From DATBLE01 sp963719325 (GTDB lineage: Bacteria > Actinomycetota > Thermoleophilia > Gaiellales > Gaiellaceae): DNA of 64,000 bases. This document shows, in pieces, positions 49,641 through 58,121 of this stretch; the first letter of the stretch is position 1; every line of letters starts with the position of its first letter. A program made the position numbers and the translations under genes. The stretch is from assembly GCA_963719325.1 (NCBI GenBank), contig CAVRBW010000003.1, forward strand, positions 165,227-229,226, written 5' to 3'. The notes below the pieces were generated by a model, which made no database searches, was not told where the DNA came from, and was given only the letters and a program-made list of their open reading frames with translations.

Positions 49641-52600
49641 TCAGGCCGCCTGCCGAGCGTCCAGGATAGCGTCCACGAGGCCGAGCGCCTCGCGAAAGTC
49701 CTCCTGGCGGAGCGCGACCTCGTGGCTTCCGGACGTGTAGATCGCAGTGGCGACGCGCTCACGAAGCTCGCGAAGCTCGCTGGAGCCGAGCACGAGCGGG
49801 CCGACGGTGATCCGTCCGCCCCGGTAGACCAGGTAGTCCGCGCCGGCCCGAGCAAGCTTGAGCTTCGCCTCCTGGATGGCGAAGAGGTTCTCGACGGGAC
49901 CCGGTAGCTCGCCGTACCGGTCCTCCACCGCGGCGCGGAGCTCGCGCAGCTCGTCGTCGGTGTCGGACAACGCAAGCCGGCGATGAAGGTCGATCTTCAG
50001 CGCCTCGGAGCCGATGTACGACGCCGGCACGTACGCGTCCACGCGCGCGTCGACCCGGACGGGGCGTGCTGCCATCCGCCGCTGCCCGGAGAGCTCTGCA
50101 ACCGCCTCGTTGAGGAACTCGACGTAGAGCTCGAATCCGACGGCGGCGACATGGCCCGACTGCTCGGCGCCGAGCAATTCGCCGGCGCCGCGGATCTCCA
50201 GGTCGCGCATCGCGATCGCGAAGCCGGCGCCGAGCTCGGTGTGGTCGGCGAGCGTCGCCAGCCGGGCGCGCGCCTCCGCGCTCAGCTCCGCGGCCGCTGG
50301 ATAGAACATGTACGCGTAGGCGGTCAGATCGGACCGGCCAACTCGACCGCGGATCTGGTACAGCTGCGCGAGGCCGAGCATGTCGGCCCGCTCGACGATC
50401 AGCGTGTTCGCCTGTGGGATGTCCAGGCCCGATTCGATGATCGTCGTGGAGACGAGGACGTCGGCGTCGCCGCGGAGGAACTGCATCATCCGGTCCTCGA
50501 GCTCGCGCTCCTTCATCTGGCCGTGCGCGACGAGGAAGCGCAGCTCGGGGCAGAGCTCCTGCAGCCGGATCGCCGCCTCGTCGATCGTCTCGACTCGGTT
50601 GTGCAGATAGAAGGCTTGCCCGCCGCGGACCTTCTCGCGCTCGAGTGCAGCCTTGATCTGCTCCTCGTCGTACTCGCCGACGTGGGTCCGGATGGGCCGC
50701 CGGCCCTCGGGTGGCGTCTCGATCACCGAGATGTCTCTGAGACCGGAGAGCGACATGTGCAGCGTGCGCGGGATCGGCGTCGCCGTCAGCGAGAGGACGT
50801 CGACTTCGAGCCTCAGGGCGCGCAGCAGGTCCTTCTGGGCGACCCCGAACCGCTGCTCCTCGTCGACGACGACGAGGCCGAGATTCTTCGGGACGACGTC
50901 TCGAGAGAGGATCCGGTGCGTCCCGATCAGGACGTCGACCTTCCCGTCTGCGAAGTCCTTCAGGACTGCCTTCGCGTCGGCCGGCTTGCGGAAGCGAGAG
51001 ACCATCTCGACCCGGACCGGGAAGTCTCTGAATCGCTCGCGGAAGGTGTTCCAGTGCTGCTGCGCGAGGACCGTCGTCGGGACGAGCATCAGCGTCTGCT
51101 TGCTGTTCAGGGCGACGGCGAACGCAGCCCGGACGGCGACCTCGGTCTTGCCGAAGCCGACGTCTCCGCACACGAGCCGATCCATCGGCGCCGGCGCCTC
51201 GAGGTCTTCCTTGACCGCTTCGATCGCGACACGCTGGTCGGCCGTCTCCCGGTAGGGAAACTCGGTCTCGAGCCGTTCCAGCCAGTCGCTGGAGAGGTCG
51301 AAGGCGACGCCGCCCGTGGTCTGGCGCCTGGCGTAGAGCGCGATCAGGTCGCCCGCGAGCTCCTGCACGGACTCGCGTGCCCGGCTCTTGAGCAGCTGCC
51401 ACGCCTTCCCGCCGAGCTTGGACAGTGCAGGGCCCTTCGCGTCGGCCCCGATGTACCGCGAGACCTTGCCGATCTGCTCGTGGGGAACGTAGAGGCGGTC
51501 CTCGCCGCGGAATGCGAGGAACAGGTAGTCCCGCGTGACGCCGGCGACCTCCTTCGTCTCGAAGCCGAGCAGCCGGCCGACGCCGTGGTCCTCGTGGACG
51601 ACGTAGTCGCCGGTGCGGAGGTCGGCGAACGATTGGAGCGCGCGTCCGAGGCGCGCATCGTGTCGGGGCGCCCGCTTGCGGAAGATCTGCGTGTCCGGGA
51701 GGAGAACGAGCCCGAGGTCGCGCCAGACGAACCCGCGGCGAGCAGGCGAGACCGTGAAGTACAGGCCCTCGTCACCGGGGATCTCGGCGCCGGGCTCGAG
51801 CCAGTCGACCGCGAGCTTGCGGAGCTGGTTCGAGATCCGGAGGCCGTCACCGCGGTGAGGGAAGGCGACGACCACACGCTGGCCCGCTCGAACGAAGGAG
51901 GCAAGCTCCTGCTCCGCCTCGGCGAGACCGCGGGCGGCCACGGCGGGCCGCTGCGCCTCGAACGCGAACGGCTGGCCGCGCGGGAAGGGGTCGAGCCGGG
52001 TTGCGCCCTCGAGCGAGATCGGATCGAGCTCTTCCTCCTCCCAGAGCCGCCTGACTTCCTCCGGCTCGAAGACGAGATCGGGCGGCCGATCGAGCGGCGG
52101 GACGAGGTCGGCCGGCACAGATGGGTTGCCCTCGTCCGGGAGGGTCGGCTCGGAGAGGTCGAGCCGTCGCTCGGCGGCCGGATAGACGGTCGCGCTGTCG
52201 ACCGGGCGAAGGGCGCGCTGCGTAAAGGGCGAGAAGGCGCGAACGGCCTCGATCTCGTCGCCGAAGAGCTCGATCCGGAGCGGCTCCCTGCCCGTGGTCG
52301 GAAAGACGTCGACCAGGCCTCCGCGGACGGCGAACTGCCCGCGCTCTTCGACGCGCTCGACCCGCTCGTAGCCCGAGAGCGCGAGGTGCTCGGCCAGGCC
52401 GTCGATACCCGGTTCGTCGCCCACGGCGAGCTCCAGCCGCGTCGGCCGGACGTCGGCCGGCGGAACGCGCTCCGCGAGCGCGGCCGCAGAGGCGCAGACG
52501 AGCCCGCCGGCCGCGAGCACGTCGAGCGCGCGCGCCCGCTCCCCGACGAGATGCGGCGGCGGCTCGAGCCCCGACTCCCAGCGCACGCCGCGACTGGGAA

Positions 52601-52853
52601 ACAGCCCGATCGTGCCTTCGCCGAGGTACCAGGATGCCGCTTCCGCGGCATCGCGGGCGTCCGAGTCTTCCGCCAGCAGGCAGACGAGCGGACGCCCGGC
52701 CCGCAGGTGAAGCGCCGACAGGAGGAGCGGCAGCGCCGGCTCCGACACCCGCGCGCTCGCGCCCTCCAGGGCATCCGCGAACAGGCCGAGGCGCTCGCTG
52801 CCGGCGAGCTCGCGCGCGAGCGGGAGGAGCGTTTCGAAACTCGACCGGTCCAT
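49641..52853 (-). CDS. mfd: Transcription-repair coupling factor
   Basis: 1070 residues. Order: UvrB-interacting N-terminal domains, CarD-like RNA-polymerase-interaction domain ('RTGDYVVHEDHGVGRLLGFE'), RecG-like translocase with Walker A 'RLVCGDVGFGKTEVAVRAAF', DEEQ box 'LGLVVVDEEQRFGVAQKD', motif III 'LSLTATPIPRTLHMSLSG', motif V/VI 'DVLVSTTIIESGLDIPQANT' and 'QLYQIRGRVGRSDLTAYAYM', and the C-terminal TRCF domain. It removes stalled RNA polymerase and recruits UvrA. It lies in the conserved pth-mfd-surA order. Confidence 0.96.
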   Translation of the reverse strand: MDRSSFETLLPLARELAGSERLGLFADALEGASARVSEPALPLLLSALHLRAGRPLVCLLAEDSDARDAAEAASWYLGEGTIGLFPSRGVRWESGLEPPPHLVGERARALDVLAAGGLVCASAAALAERVPPADVRPTRLELAVGDEPGIDGLAEHLALSGYERVERVEERGQFAVRGGLVDVFPTTGREPLRIELFGDEIEAVRAFSPFTQRALRPVDSATVYPAAERRLDLSEPTLPDEGNPSVPADLVPPLDRPPDLVFEPEEVRRLWEEEELDPISLEGATRLDPFPRGQPFAFEAQRPAVAARGLAEAEQELASFVRAGQRVVVAFPHRGDGLRISNQLRKLAVDWLEPGAEIPGDEGLYFTVSPARRGFVWRDLGLVLLPDTQIFRKRAPRHDARLGRALQSFADLRTGDYVVHEDHGVGRLLGFETKEVAGVTRDYLFLAFRGEDRLYVPHEQIGKVSRYIGADAKGPALSKLGGKAWQLLKSRARESVQELAGDLIALYARRQTTGGVAFDLSSDWLERLETEFPYRETADQRVAIEAVKEDLEAPAPMDRLVCGDVGFGKTEVAVRAAFAVALNSKQTLMLVPTTVLAQQHWNTFRERFRDFPVRVEMVSRFRKPADAKAVLKDFADGKVDVLIGTHRILSRDVVPKNLGLVVVDEEQRFGVAQKDLLRALRLEVDVLSLTATPIPRTLHMSLSGLRDISVIETPPEGRRPIRTHVGEYDEEQIKAALEREKVRGGQAFYLHNRVETIDEAAIRLQELCPELRFLVAHGQMKERELEDRMMQFLRGDADVLVSTTIIESGLDIPQANTLIVERADMLGLAQLYQIRGRVGRSDLTAYAYMFYPAAAELSAEARARLATLADHTELGAGFAIAMRDLEIRGAGELLGAEQSGHVAAVGFELYVEFLNEAVAELSGQRRMAARPVRVDARVDAYVPASYIGSEALKIDLHRRLALSDTDDELRELRAAVEDRYGELPGPVENLFAIQEAKLKLARAGADYLVYRGGRITVGPLVLGSSELRELRERVATAIYTSGSHEVALRQEDFREALGLVDAILDARQAA

Positions 52854-52861
52854 GACGAACG

Positions 52862-52881
52862 GCGGAACCCTCGGGTTCCGC
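52862..52881 (-). promoter_or_regulatory. Hairpin directly ahead of the mfd start codon
   Basis: GCGGAACCC (52862-52870) pairs with GGGTTCCGC (52873-52881). It ends 8 bases before the mfd ATG, the place where a Shine-Dalgarno sequence would be, and no such sequence is visible. It could limit translation initiation of mfd, or be the 3' end of an upstream structure. Confidence 0.4.
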
Positions 52882-52979
52882 TAGGGGCGAGTCTAGCTTC
52901 GAGGCCGCTCTACCCTGCCCGCACAGCGCGGGCGAACCTCACGCGAGCCCGGCGGCGAAGGCGGAAGACGTTTTCGCAA

Positions 52980-53008
52980 CCCACCCCCCTCCCTGGGTGG
53001 GGGGTGGG
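52980..53008 (-). terminator. GC-rich hairpin after pth
   Basis: CCCACCCCCC (52980-52989) pairs with GGGGGGTGGG (52999-53008), a 10-base all-GC/AT-matched stem with a 9-base loop, in the 215-base gap between pth and mfd. Read leftward it is followed by TTGCG, not a long U-tract. It probably terminates or attenuates pth transcripts before mfd. The rest of the gap shows no gene. Confidence 0.55.
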
Positions 53009-53068
53009 GACAACGAGGGTAGTGGCCGAACGATCACGCGTGGGCGACGTGTCCATACCGAAACCGTG

Positions 53069-53662
53069 TCAGTTGAACCGTTGCTGCGTCGACTCCAGGC
53101 CGACGTCCACGAGTGACTCCACGGCGTCCGCAGCCCGCGCGACGAGTGCCTGGACGTCCGTCTCCGGCTCAAAGGGGGCCAGCACGAAATCGGCGACCGA
53201 GCGCCGGTCGCCGCGCCCCGGCCGGCCGACGCCGATCCGCAGTCGCAGGAAGTCCTGGGAGCCCAGGTCACGCGCAATCGAGCGAAGCCCGTTGTGGCCT
53301 GCCAGCCCGCCTCCCATCCGCGCTTGCAGACGCCCCTCCTCCAGATCGACGTCGTCGTGAACGACGAGGATGGAGGCGACGTCGACCTTGAAGAACCGCG
53401 CGGCCGCGGAGATCGATCGGCCCGACTCGTTCATGTACGTCTCGGGCTTGAGCAGGGCCACGCGAGACGAATCCACTCGCACCTCCGCCATTTGCCCGGA
53501 GAACTTCGATCGCCACGTGCCGTCGCGCCGGCGCGCGAGCTCGTCGACGACCATCCAGCCGAGATTGTGACGGCTGGTCGCATACTCCCGGCCGGGATTG
53601 CCGAGCCCGGCGACGAGCAGATGGAGTGTCGAGACCGGCGCGGCGCGCCGAAAGAGGGGCAC
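53069..53662 (-). CDS. pth: Peptidyl-tRNA hydrolase
   Basis: 197 residues from GTG 53662; the conserved domain starts at about residue 14. Catalytic motifs are 'LVAGLGNPGREYATSRHNLG' (Asn and His), 'LLKPETYMNESGRSI', 'VVHDDVDLEEGRLQARMGGG' (catalytic Asp) and 'GHNGLRSIARDLGSQDFLRL'. It recycles tRNA from peptidyl-tRNA. It directly follows rplY on the transcript, the usual pairing in actinobacteria. Confidence 0.94.
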   Translation of the reverse strand: MPLFRRAAPVSTLHLLVAGLGNPGREYATSRHNLGWMVVDELARRRDGTWRSKFSGQMAEVRVDSSRVALLKPETYMNESGRSISAAARFFKVDVASILVVHDDVDLEEGRLQARMGGGLAGHNGLRSIARDLGSQDFLRLRIGVGRPGRGDRRSVADFVLAPFEPETDVQALVARAADAVESLVDVGLESTQQRFN

Positions 53663-54358
53663 TTACCCCTCGACGTTGCCCGATTCGGCCGCGGCTTCGG
53701 ACTCGCCTTCGGCGGCTCCTTCCGGCTGCTCCCCGGGCTCCTCGCCCTCCAGGCCCTCCTCGCCCTCCTCGAGCACCTCTTCCGGCTCCTCGACACGGGT
53801 CGGCACGGTCACGGTCGCAAGCACGGTCTCGGGATCGTCCAGAAGCGTGACGCCGTCAGGTGTCCGGAGGTCGGCGAGCCGAAGTGCGTCGCCGATCTCC
53901 ATTGCGCTGACGTCGAGCTCCAGCCGTTCAGGCACCTCCAGTGGGAGCGCCTCGACGCGCACCTCGCGGGCGACCTGCGAGAGGACGCCGCCGGCCTTCG
54001 TTCCGACCGACTCGCCGATGAGCTCCACGACGAGGCTCGTCTGAATCGCCTGGTCCAGGCGAACCTCATGGAGATCGAAGTGCTGGATCTTTCCACGAAT
54101 CGGGTCGACTTGGTAGTCCTTGAGGATCGACGAGTGCGTCGTCTTCTGGCCGGCCAGCACGACGTCGAGGATCGTGTGGAGGCCCGCGGCGCCGGTCAGC
54201 ACGCGCCGAAGCTCACGCTCGGGAACAGCAATCGCGTGAGGCTTCCCGCGTCCATAGAGGACACCCGGGATGATCCCAGACCGACGCAGGCGCCGGGACT
54301 CGCGCGTCCCGGACCGCTCGCGCTCCTGCACCTCGAGCTGAATGCGTTCGCCTGCCAT
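53663..54358 (-). CDS. rplY: 50S ribosomal protein L25/general stress protein Ctc
   Basis: ATG 54358, 231 residues; long (CTC) form. The L25 domain is 'RIQLEVQERERSGTRESRRL' and 'RRSGIIPGVLYGRGKPHAIA', with 'IQHFDLHEVRLDQ'. The CTC C-terminal domain ends in 'VTLLDDPETVLATVTVPTRV'. It is followed by an acidic Glu-rich tail of about 45 residues. It binds 5S rRNA in the large ribosomal subunit. It is the last chromosomal core gene before the integrated element. Confidence 0.93.
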   Translation of the reverse strand: MAGERIQLEVQERERSGTRESRRLRRSGIIPGVLYGRGKPHAIAVPERELRRVLTGAAGLHTILDVVLAGQKTTHSSILKDYQVDPIRGKIQHFDLHEVRLDQAIQTSLVVELIGESVGTKAGGVLSQVAREVRVEALPLEVPERLELDVSAMEIGDALRLADLRTPDGVTLLDDPETVLATVTVPTRVEEPEEVLEEGEEGLEGEEPGEQPEGAAEGESEAAAESGNVEG

Positions 54359-54922
54359 ACCGGCGGCGAAGTGTAGCGGAGGGCGAAAACCGGCTCTTTG
54401 TGCACCGGCGCCCGTGCGCGGAGGCGAGACCGCGCTCTCGCCGGAGCGCAAGAGCGGTTCATCACGCGAGGCCGAAGGAGGGGGCCCGCGCGGGGAACCA
54501 CGGGTTCCTCCGCGCTAGAAGAGCTGGTTCTCTGCTCGCCATGCCGCCCGGTGACGGCCTGTAGCGGGAAGTGTCGATTTGCAGGGAAAGCGCCGATCAC
54601 AAGCCCTTCTAGGTGACGCTCTGTGTCGTCGAGTTGCAACGCGTTCGTTTGCAGCTCGTTTGCAGTGGCCGCCGCGGGGTCGAACACATGGTCGACGGTT
54701 GAACTCAGGCGAAGGGCGTCCGCGCGATCTGGGATGATCGTCTCGCTGTCGCCGCCGTGTGGGCCAGCGCTCTAGATGGGTACGGCGGGCCGCTCGGCGG
54801 GCAACCGGGCGGCCCGCGTTGACCGTGCCGTCCGCTGGCCGCTCTACGCTCTAGAGCTTCTAGAGCGAATCGACGCGGTTGCCCGCCGCGGCGAGTCACA
54901 CCACACGGACATAGGAGGCGAC
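54359..54922. other. Boundary region between core chromosome and the integrated element
   Basis: 564 bases with no convincing gene. From the left it holds the rplY promoter region, a hairpin (54488-54515), two tandem CGTTTGCAG motifs (54646-54654 and 54657-54665; one more near the right window edge at 63958-63966), a CGCTCTAGA site (54768-54776) and the palindrome CGCTCTAGA-GCT-TCTAGAGCG (54847-54867) ahead of the first element gene. The left attachment site probably lies in 54600-54760. No tRNA could be recognised. Confidence 0.45.
54488..54515 (-). repeat. Hairpin-only relative of the dispersed element (copy E)
   Basis: GCGCGGGGAACC (54488-54499) pairs with GGTTCCTCCGCGC (54503-54515) with one bulged base. 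Read leftward, the hairpin is followed by GCGGGCCCCCTCC, like the GGGCCCCCTTCCC after the hairpins of copies B and C. No 29-base core is found in the 130 bases before rplY. It could be a decayed copy. Confidence 0.45.
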
Positions 54923-55360
54923 ATGCCCCGAATCATCGAAGGACGAGAAGTAGTCGTTCGGGCACGAGGCGAGAACTGGTCGTTCACCCTGCCTCACGGC
55001 CATGACCTCGAGATCAAAAACCAGCAGGTCAGCTTGTCGATGGGATACGCCAGCTCGCTCTACACCCTCGTCGGAACGAGCGATGCAGACCCGGAGGAAC
55101 TCATCGTCTCGATCGGCGACCGGCTTGGAACCGTCGGGCCGGGCGGTGTCGGAGACTTCGTACCGGAGCCAACCGGTTACTCGATTCCGACCATCGACGA
55201 AGAGATCCAACGGCTTGAGGCACGCTGCAGCGAGGCTCGCGGGGACTGGCAGCGGATCAGCGCTTGGGCTGCTGGCGATACGTACGAGTCTCGCCTCCGA
55301 CGGATCCGTGGTGAGCTCCGCAGACTTGAGGCCGCGCCGGTGGGCGCCAACACGACTTAA
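54923..55360 (+). CDS. Hypothetical protein of the integrated element
   Basis: 145 residues. The start is supported by TAGGAGGCGAC just upstream of ATG 54923. N-terminal half beta-rich ('REVVVRARGENWSFTLPHGH', 'NQQVSLSMGYASSLYTLVGT'), C-terminal half helical and charged ('IDEEIQRLEARCSEARGDWQ', 'YESRLRRIRGELRRLEA'). A palindrome lies 55 bases upstream. It is transcribed away from the chromosome on the strand opposite the terminase. I do not recognise a family; it is a candidate cargo gene. Confidence 0.7.
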   Translation: MPRIIEGREVVVRARGENWSFTLPHGHDLEIKNQQVSLSMGYASSLYTLVGTSDADPEELIVSIGDRLGTVGPGGVGDFVPEPTGYSIPTIDEEIQRLEARCSEARGDWQRISAWAAGDTYESRLRRIRGELRRLEAAPVGANTT

Positions 55361-55370
55361 GAAGTCTCCG

Positions 55371-56006
55371 ATGGCACGTGCCGGACGACCGAGCGAACGC
55401 GCGAAGCGCGAGCCGCACAAGCGACACCTTCTCGGCCCGCACGAGATTCTGCAGCGAATCCAAGACGCGGGCGGCATGCCCGACAGCGTTATCGAGGAGC
55501 TGAAGCAGCCGCGGCCGAAGAACCCGCGAACCGAGGCCGCCAACGAGGCTGTCGTCGAGGCAGTGCGCCGCACGAGCGAGATGCTCACGAGTGCCGGCGT
55601 AGAACACGCTTTCCAGGGCGAGCGTCGTGGGCCGACGGACCCGAGCCCGCGCGAGGCGATGGCGCGTGAGATGGCCTGGATCATGAGCGTCACGAACGCG
55701 ATGAAGGAGTCTGTCCCACGCAAGCAGTGGTGTCGGCACATGAAGGCTGCTGACCCGCACCTTGGCGAGATCCGTACCGTCTGCGCTATCAGCGCTGGTG
55801 CCTGGCTATGCGTCGAGTGCGGACGCCAAGCCGACGCGAAAGTACTGAAGGCGAACCCGTGGCCGGACGAGTGCGACCTCTGCGGCGCGACGATCGAGCC
55901 GGGCCACTTCAACGAGTTGGCGTTCAACATCCCTGGCTGCTTCGTGAACTGCAGCGTCTGCGACCGGTGCGCGAGCTTCCATCAGTTGAGGGACGCCGCT
56001 CAGTAG
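55371..56006 (+). CDS. Hypothetical protein of the integrated element with zinc-knuckle C-terminus
   Basis: ATG 55371, 211 residues, 10 bases after the previous gene, so an operon of two. A basic N-terminus ('GRPSERAKREPHKRHLLGPH') is followed by a helical middle and two C-x2-C pairs ('AWLCVECGRQAD' and 'DECDLCGATIEP'), plus 'CSVCDRCASFHQL' at the end, so one or two zinc sites. It overlaps the convergent terminase gene by 7 bases. The function is not recognisable; DNA or RNA binding is possible. Confidence 0.7.
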   Translation: MARAGRPSERAKREPHKRHLLGPHEILQRIQDAGGMPDSVIEELKQPRPKNPRTEAANEAVVEAVRRTSEMLTSAGVEHAFQGERRGPTDPSPREAMAREMAWIMSVTNAMKESVPRKQWCRHMKAADPHLGEIRTVCAISAGAWLCVECGRQADAKVLKANPWPDECDLCGATIEPGHFNELAFNIPGCFVNCSVCDRCASFHQLRDAAQ

Positions 56007-57442
56007 ATGTGGATCTCCCCTGCGTCGGCGGGGATCTCGGAGCCGACCGCGAGCGCGAGCGTCATCGCGACCACTAGGGCGGCGTCGCCGCTCGACGCCT
56101 TCCGCGACCAGCACCATGCATCCCCGAGCGGCTTGCTCTTCGCCCCGCGGAGCGCTGCGAGGAGCTCCGGCTGGCCGATGTGGCGAAACCCGCGCTCGGC
56201 GACGAGGTCGAGCAGCTTCCCGCACGCCGCCGCGTGCTCCCCGCCGGAGACGGTGCGGACCTGCAGCCCGGCGTCTTCCAGGCTGCCCAGGACGGCCCGG
56301 TTTCCGCCGTAGTCGTCGCAGACGATCGCGCGGACGTCGTACCGGGCGTCCAGGCGCTCGAGCTCGTCTCGGAGCCATGACGACCCGGAGGCGGAGCGTA
56401 GGAGCTCGACGTGCAGGAGCTCGTCGGCGCCGCGCCGGCCGCAGGCGACGAGCGCGCAGCGGCGGTCCCGGCCGATGTCGAAGGCGAGCACGAGCTCGCC
56501 GACCCGCTTCGAGTCTCGATCCTCGAGCTCGGCCCATTCCTCCCCGGTGATCGGCGCGTCGGCGACACCGGATGTGTCCATCCAGGCGCCGATCCCGAGC
56601 CGCTCGACGAGCCAGCCGCGCGGAGTCATCGCCTCCCGCTCGGCGCGCACGTGCTCGAACGCGATGCGGGTTCCGAGAGCAGGGTTCGCTTCCTGCCAGA
56701 GCTGCTCGTCGTCGACCATCTCCGGTGAGACCTGCTCGGGGCGGAGCTCGTTCCCCTCGTCGTCTCGGAGGTCGGCGCTCCATTCGGTGTAGGCGAGGTT
56801 CTGCGCCTCCCCTGCGATCCCGCGTTCCCGCAGCCGCGAGAGCACGAGCCCGTGCTCGTGAACCTGCTCGTCGACCGCGCTCGCGGCGTACCAGACCTGC
56901 GGCCGCGTCTTCCGGGCGCTCGTCGCTGGCATCAGCGCCGTGTGCGCATGCTCGGAGAGGTAGTGGCACTCGTCGAGGATCAGCAGGTCGAGGCTGAACC
57001 CTCGGCCGGTTCGGCTCGACCGCGTGCCGAACACGACGCGGGCGCCGTTCGCCAGCCAGATCGCCTCCTTGCCGTTCGAGTAGACGACCTTCTCAAGTAG
57101 CAGCGCCAACTCCGGGGACGCCTCGACGAGCGAGACCAGGCCGCGGAACACCTCCTGCGAGGAGTCGACCCGGTGACAGGTGTACGCGATCTGCTCCCCG
57201 AGTGAGAGGCCGAGCAGGATCCGCGCCTGCAGCGTCGACGACTTTCCGTTCTGCCGCGGCTGGACGTTCACGACCTCGAACGCCGCCCAGGAACCATCCG
57301 CCCGCACCCCGAGCCCGCCGTGCAGCACGAGCTGTTGCTCCTCGGACAGCTCGAGCCCCGCGTTCCGCGCGAGCGCCACGGCCTCGGCGCCCCGAGACGT
57401 GACCGCGCCTGCCGGGACAAGCTGGAACCGGGGCGGGCTCAC
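56000..57442 (-). CDS. Phage terminase large subunit
   Basis: Start taken as GTG 57442 (GTGA overlap with HNH stop), 480 residues; an in-frame TTG at 57487 is possible. ATPase motifs: Walker A-like 'VVNVQPRQNGKSSTLQARIL', Walker B 'LDLLILDECHYLSEHAHTAL', coupling 'QVWYAASAVDEQ'. The nuclease part has acidic strands 'ELVLAFDIGRDRRCALVACG', 'DVRAIVCDDYGGNRAVL' and a late Asp in 'SGDAALVVAMTLAL', so the RNase H-type nuclease looks complete. It would package phage DNA. No portal or capsid gene follows. Confidence 0.85.
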   Translation of the reverse strand: MSPPRFQLVPAGAVTSRGAEAVALARNAGLELSEEQQLVLHGGLGVRADGSWAAFEVVNVQPRQNGKSSTLQARILLGLSLGEQIAYTCHRVDSSQEVFRGLVSLVEASPELALLLEKVVYSNGKEAIWLANGARVVFGTRSSRTGRGFSLDLLILDECHYLSEHAHTALMPATSARKTRPQVWYAASAVDEQVHEHGLVLSRLRERGIAGEAQNLAYTEWSADLRDDEGNELRPEQVSPEMVDDEQLWQEANPALGTRIAFEHVRAEREAMTPRGWLVERLGIGAWMDTSGVADAPITGEEWAELEDRDSKRVGELVLAFDIGRDRRCALVACGRRGADELLHVELLRSASGSSWLRDELERLDARYDVRAIVCDDYGGNRAVLGSLEDAGLQVRTVSGGEHAAACGKLLDLVAERGFRHIGQPELLAALRGAKSKPLGDAWCWSRKASSGDAALVVAMTLALAVGSEIPADAGEIHIY

Positions 57443-57693
57443 CACCGCTGACTCACCACCCGCACGCCACTCGTCGCCCGGTTGCAAGCGCGGTGTTCAG
57501 GGCCCGTGTAGCGGCTGCGATCGACGTCGTCATGGCCGAGGTCGAATGGTTCGCCCGGTTCGATCCGCTCGCCGCAGCGCGCGCACCTCGCCAACCCGGC
57601 GGCGACGATAGGCGCGAGCTGATCCCTGAGCGCACGGTGGTAGCGGCCGTAACCCCGCGAAGTGGTCGTGGCTCGAATCGGCCGCTTCCGCAT
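57439..57693 (-). CDS. HNH endonuclease (terminase-associated)
   Basis: 84 residues. The HNH core is 'ARCARCGERIEPGEPFDLGH' with 'DDVDRSRYTGPEHRACNRAT': Cys pairs (C-x2-C and HRAC), the H of LGHDD as catalytic residue and N in CNRAT. Small HNH proteins next to terminase genes assist cos cleavage in many phages. It precedes and overlaps the terminase gene by 4 bases. Confidence 0.8.
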   Translation of the reverse strand: MRKRPIRATTTSRGYGRYHRALRDQLAPIVAAGLARCARCGERIEPGEPFDLGHDDVDRSRYTGPEHRACNRATSGVRVVSQRW

Positions 57694-57899
57694 GAATCGG
57701 CCTCTACTTGCCTCGATCTCGGAGGATCGCCGGAAGCACCGCCGTTCGGGGAGAGATCGGCGACTGCGCGGGGGTCGCCGGGCGGCTCGGCCAAAAGAAA
57801 CCGACCTTCTTTGGCTTAACCATGCGGTTTGCGAGGCAGTCTGTTGTCTGTTGAGTCACCGGCCGGGGCCAGGAGGTGACCCGGAACCCCGGCCGATCT
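57694..57899. other. Non-coding gap with a hairpin upstream of HNH
   Basis: 206 bases between HNH and the next leftward gene with no supported frame. It contains GCCAAAAGAA/TTCTTTGGC (57790-57815, one bulge), a hairpin that could end the early leftward transcript. The promoter for the HNH-terminase pair should lie to its left. Confidence 0.4.
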
Positions 57900-58121
57900 T
57901 CATGGGCGCTGCGCTGTGCGCAGGTGGATGCCGAGAGCTTCGAGGCGAGGGGCGAGGTTGTGCTCGGCTGTGGCTGTGGCTGTGGCCGGTTCCGTGCGCA
58001 CGATCGTGCGCGTCGTCGAGCGGTGCGAGCGGTGCACTGTGCGCGTCGGGTCGTCGCGGTAGCGCCAAGTCTCGGGTCGGCCGTCGGGGCCGACGGTCAG
58101 GACGTACATGAGTCGGGGCAT
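57900..58121 (-). CDS. Hypothetical small protein of the integrated element
   Basis: 73 residues from ATG 58121 (sharing a base with the upstream stop; GTG 58124 is an alternative): 'MPRLMYVLTVGPDGRPETWR', then 'YRDDPTRTVHRSHRST', a Thr/Ala-rich stretch and 'NLAPRLEALGIHLRTAQRP'. No known domain. Last gene of the leftward replication/regulation module. Confidence 0.5.
   Translation of the reverse strand: MPRLMYVLTVGPDGRPETWRYRDDPTRTVHRSHRSTTRTIVRTEPATATATAEHNLAPRLEALGIHLRTAQRP

Noticed and set aside
49983..53360. A very long open frame on the plus strand opposite mfd and pth (over 1100 codons).
   Set aside because: It is a shadow of the strong codon bias of mfd; the sequence is Arg/Asp/Glu/Leu-rich with no family features, and mfd is unmistakable on the other strand.
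54196..54687. Minus-strand frame near the element's left end that begins with protein-like sequence (TANELQTNALQLDDTERHLE).
   Set aside because: After about 55 codons it becomes Arg/Ser-rich and runs antisense-overlapping into rplY in another frame. It could be a gene fragment, but no family was recognised.
54359..54760. A tRNA gene as integration target for the tyrosine recombinase.
   Set aside because: No cloverleaf or T-loop (GGTTCRA) in a proper context was found on either strand.
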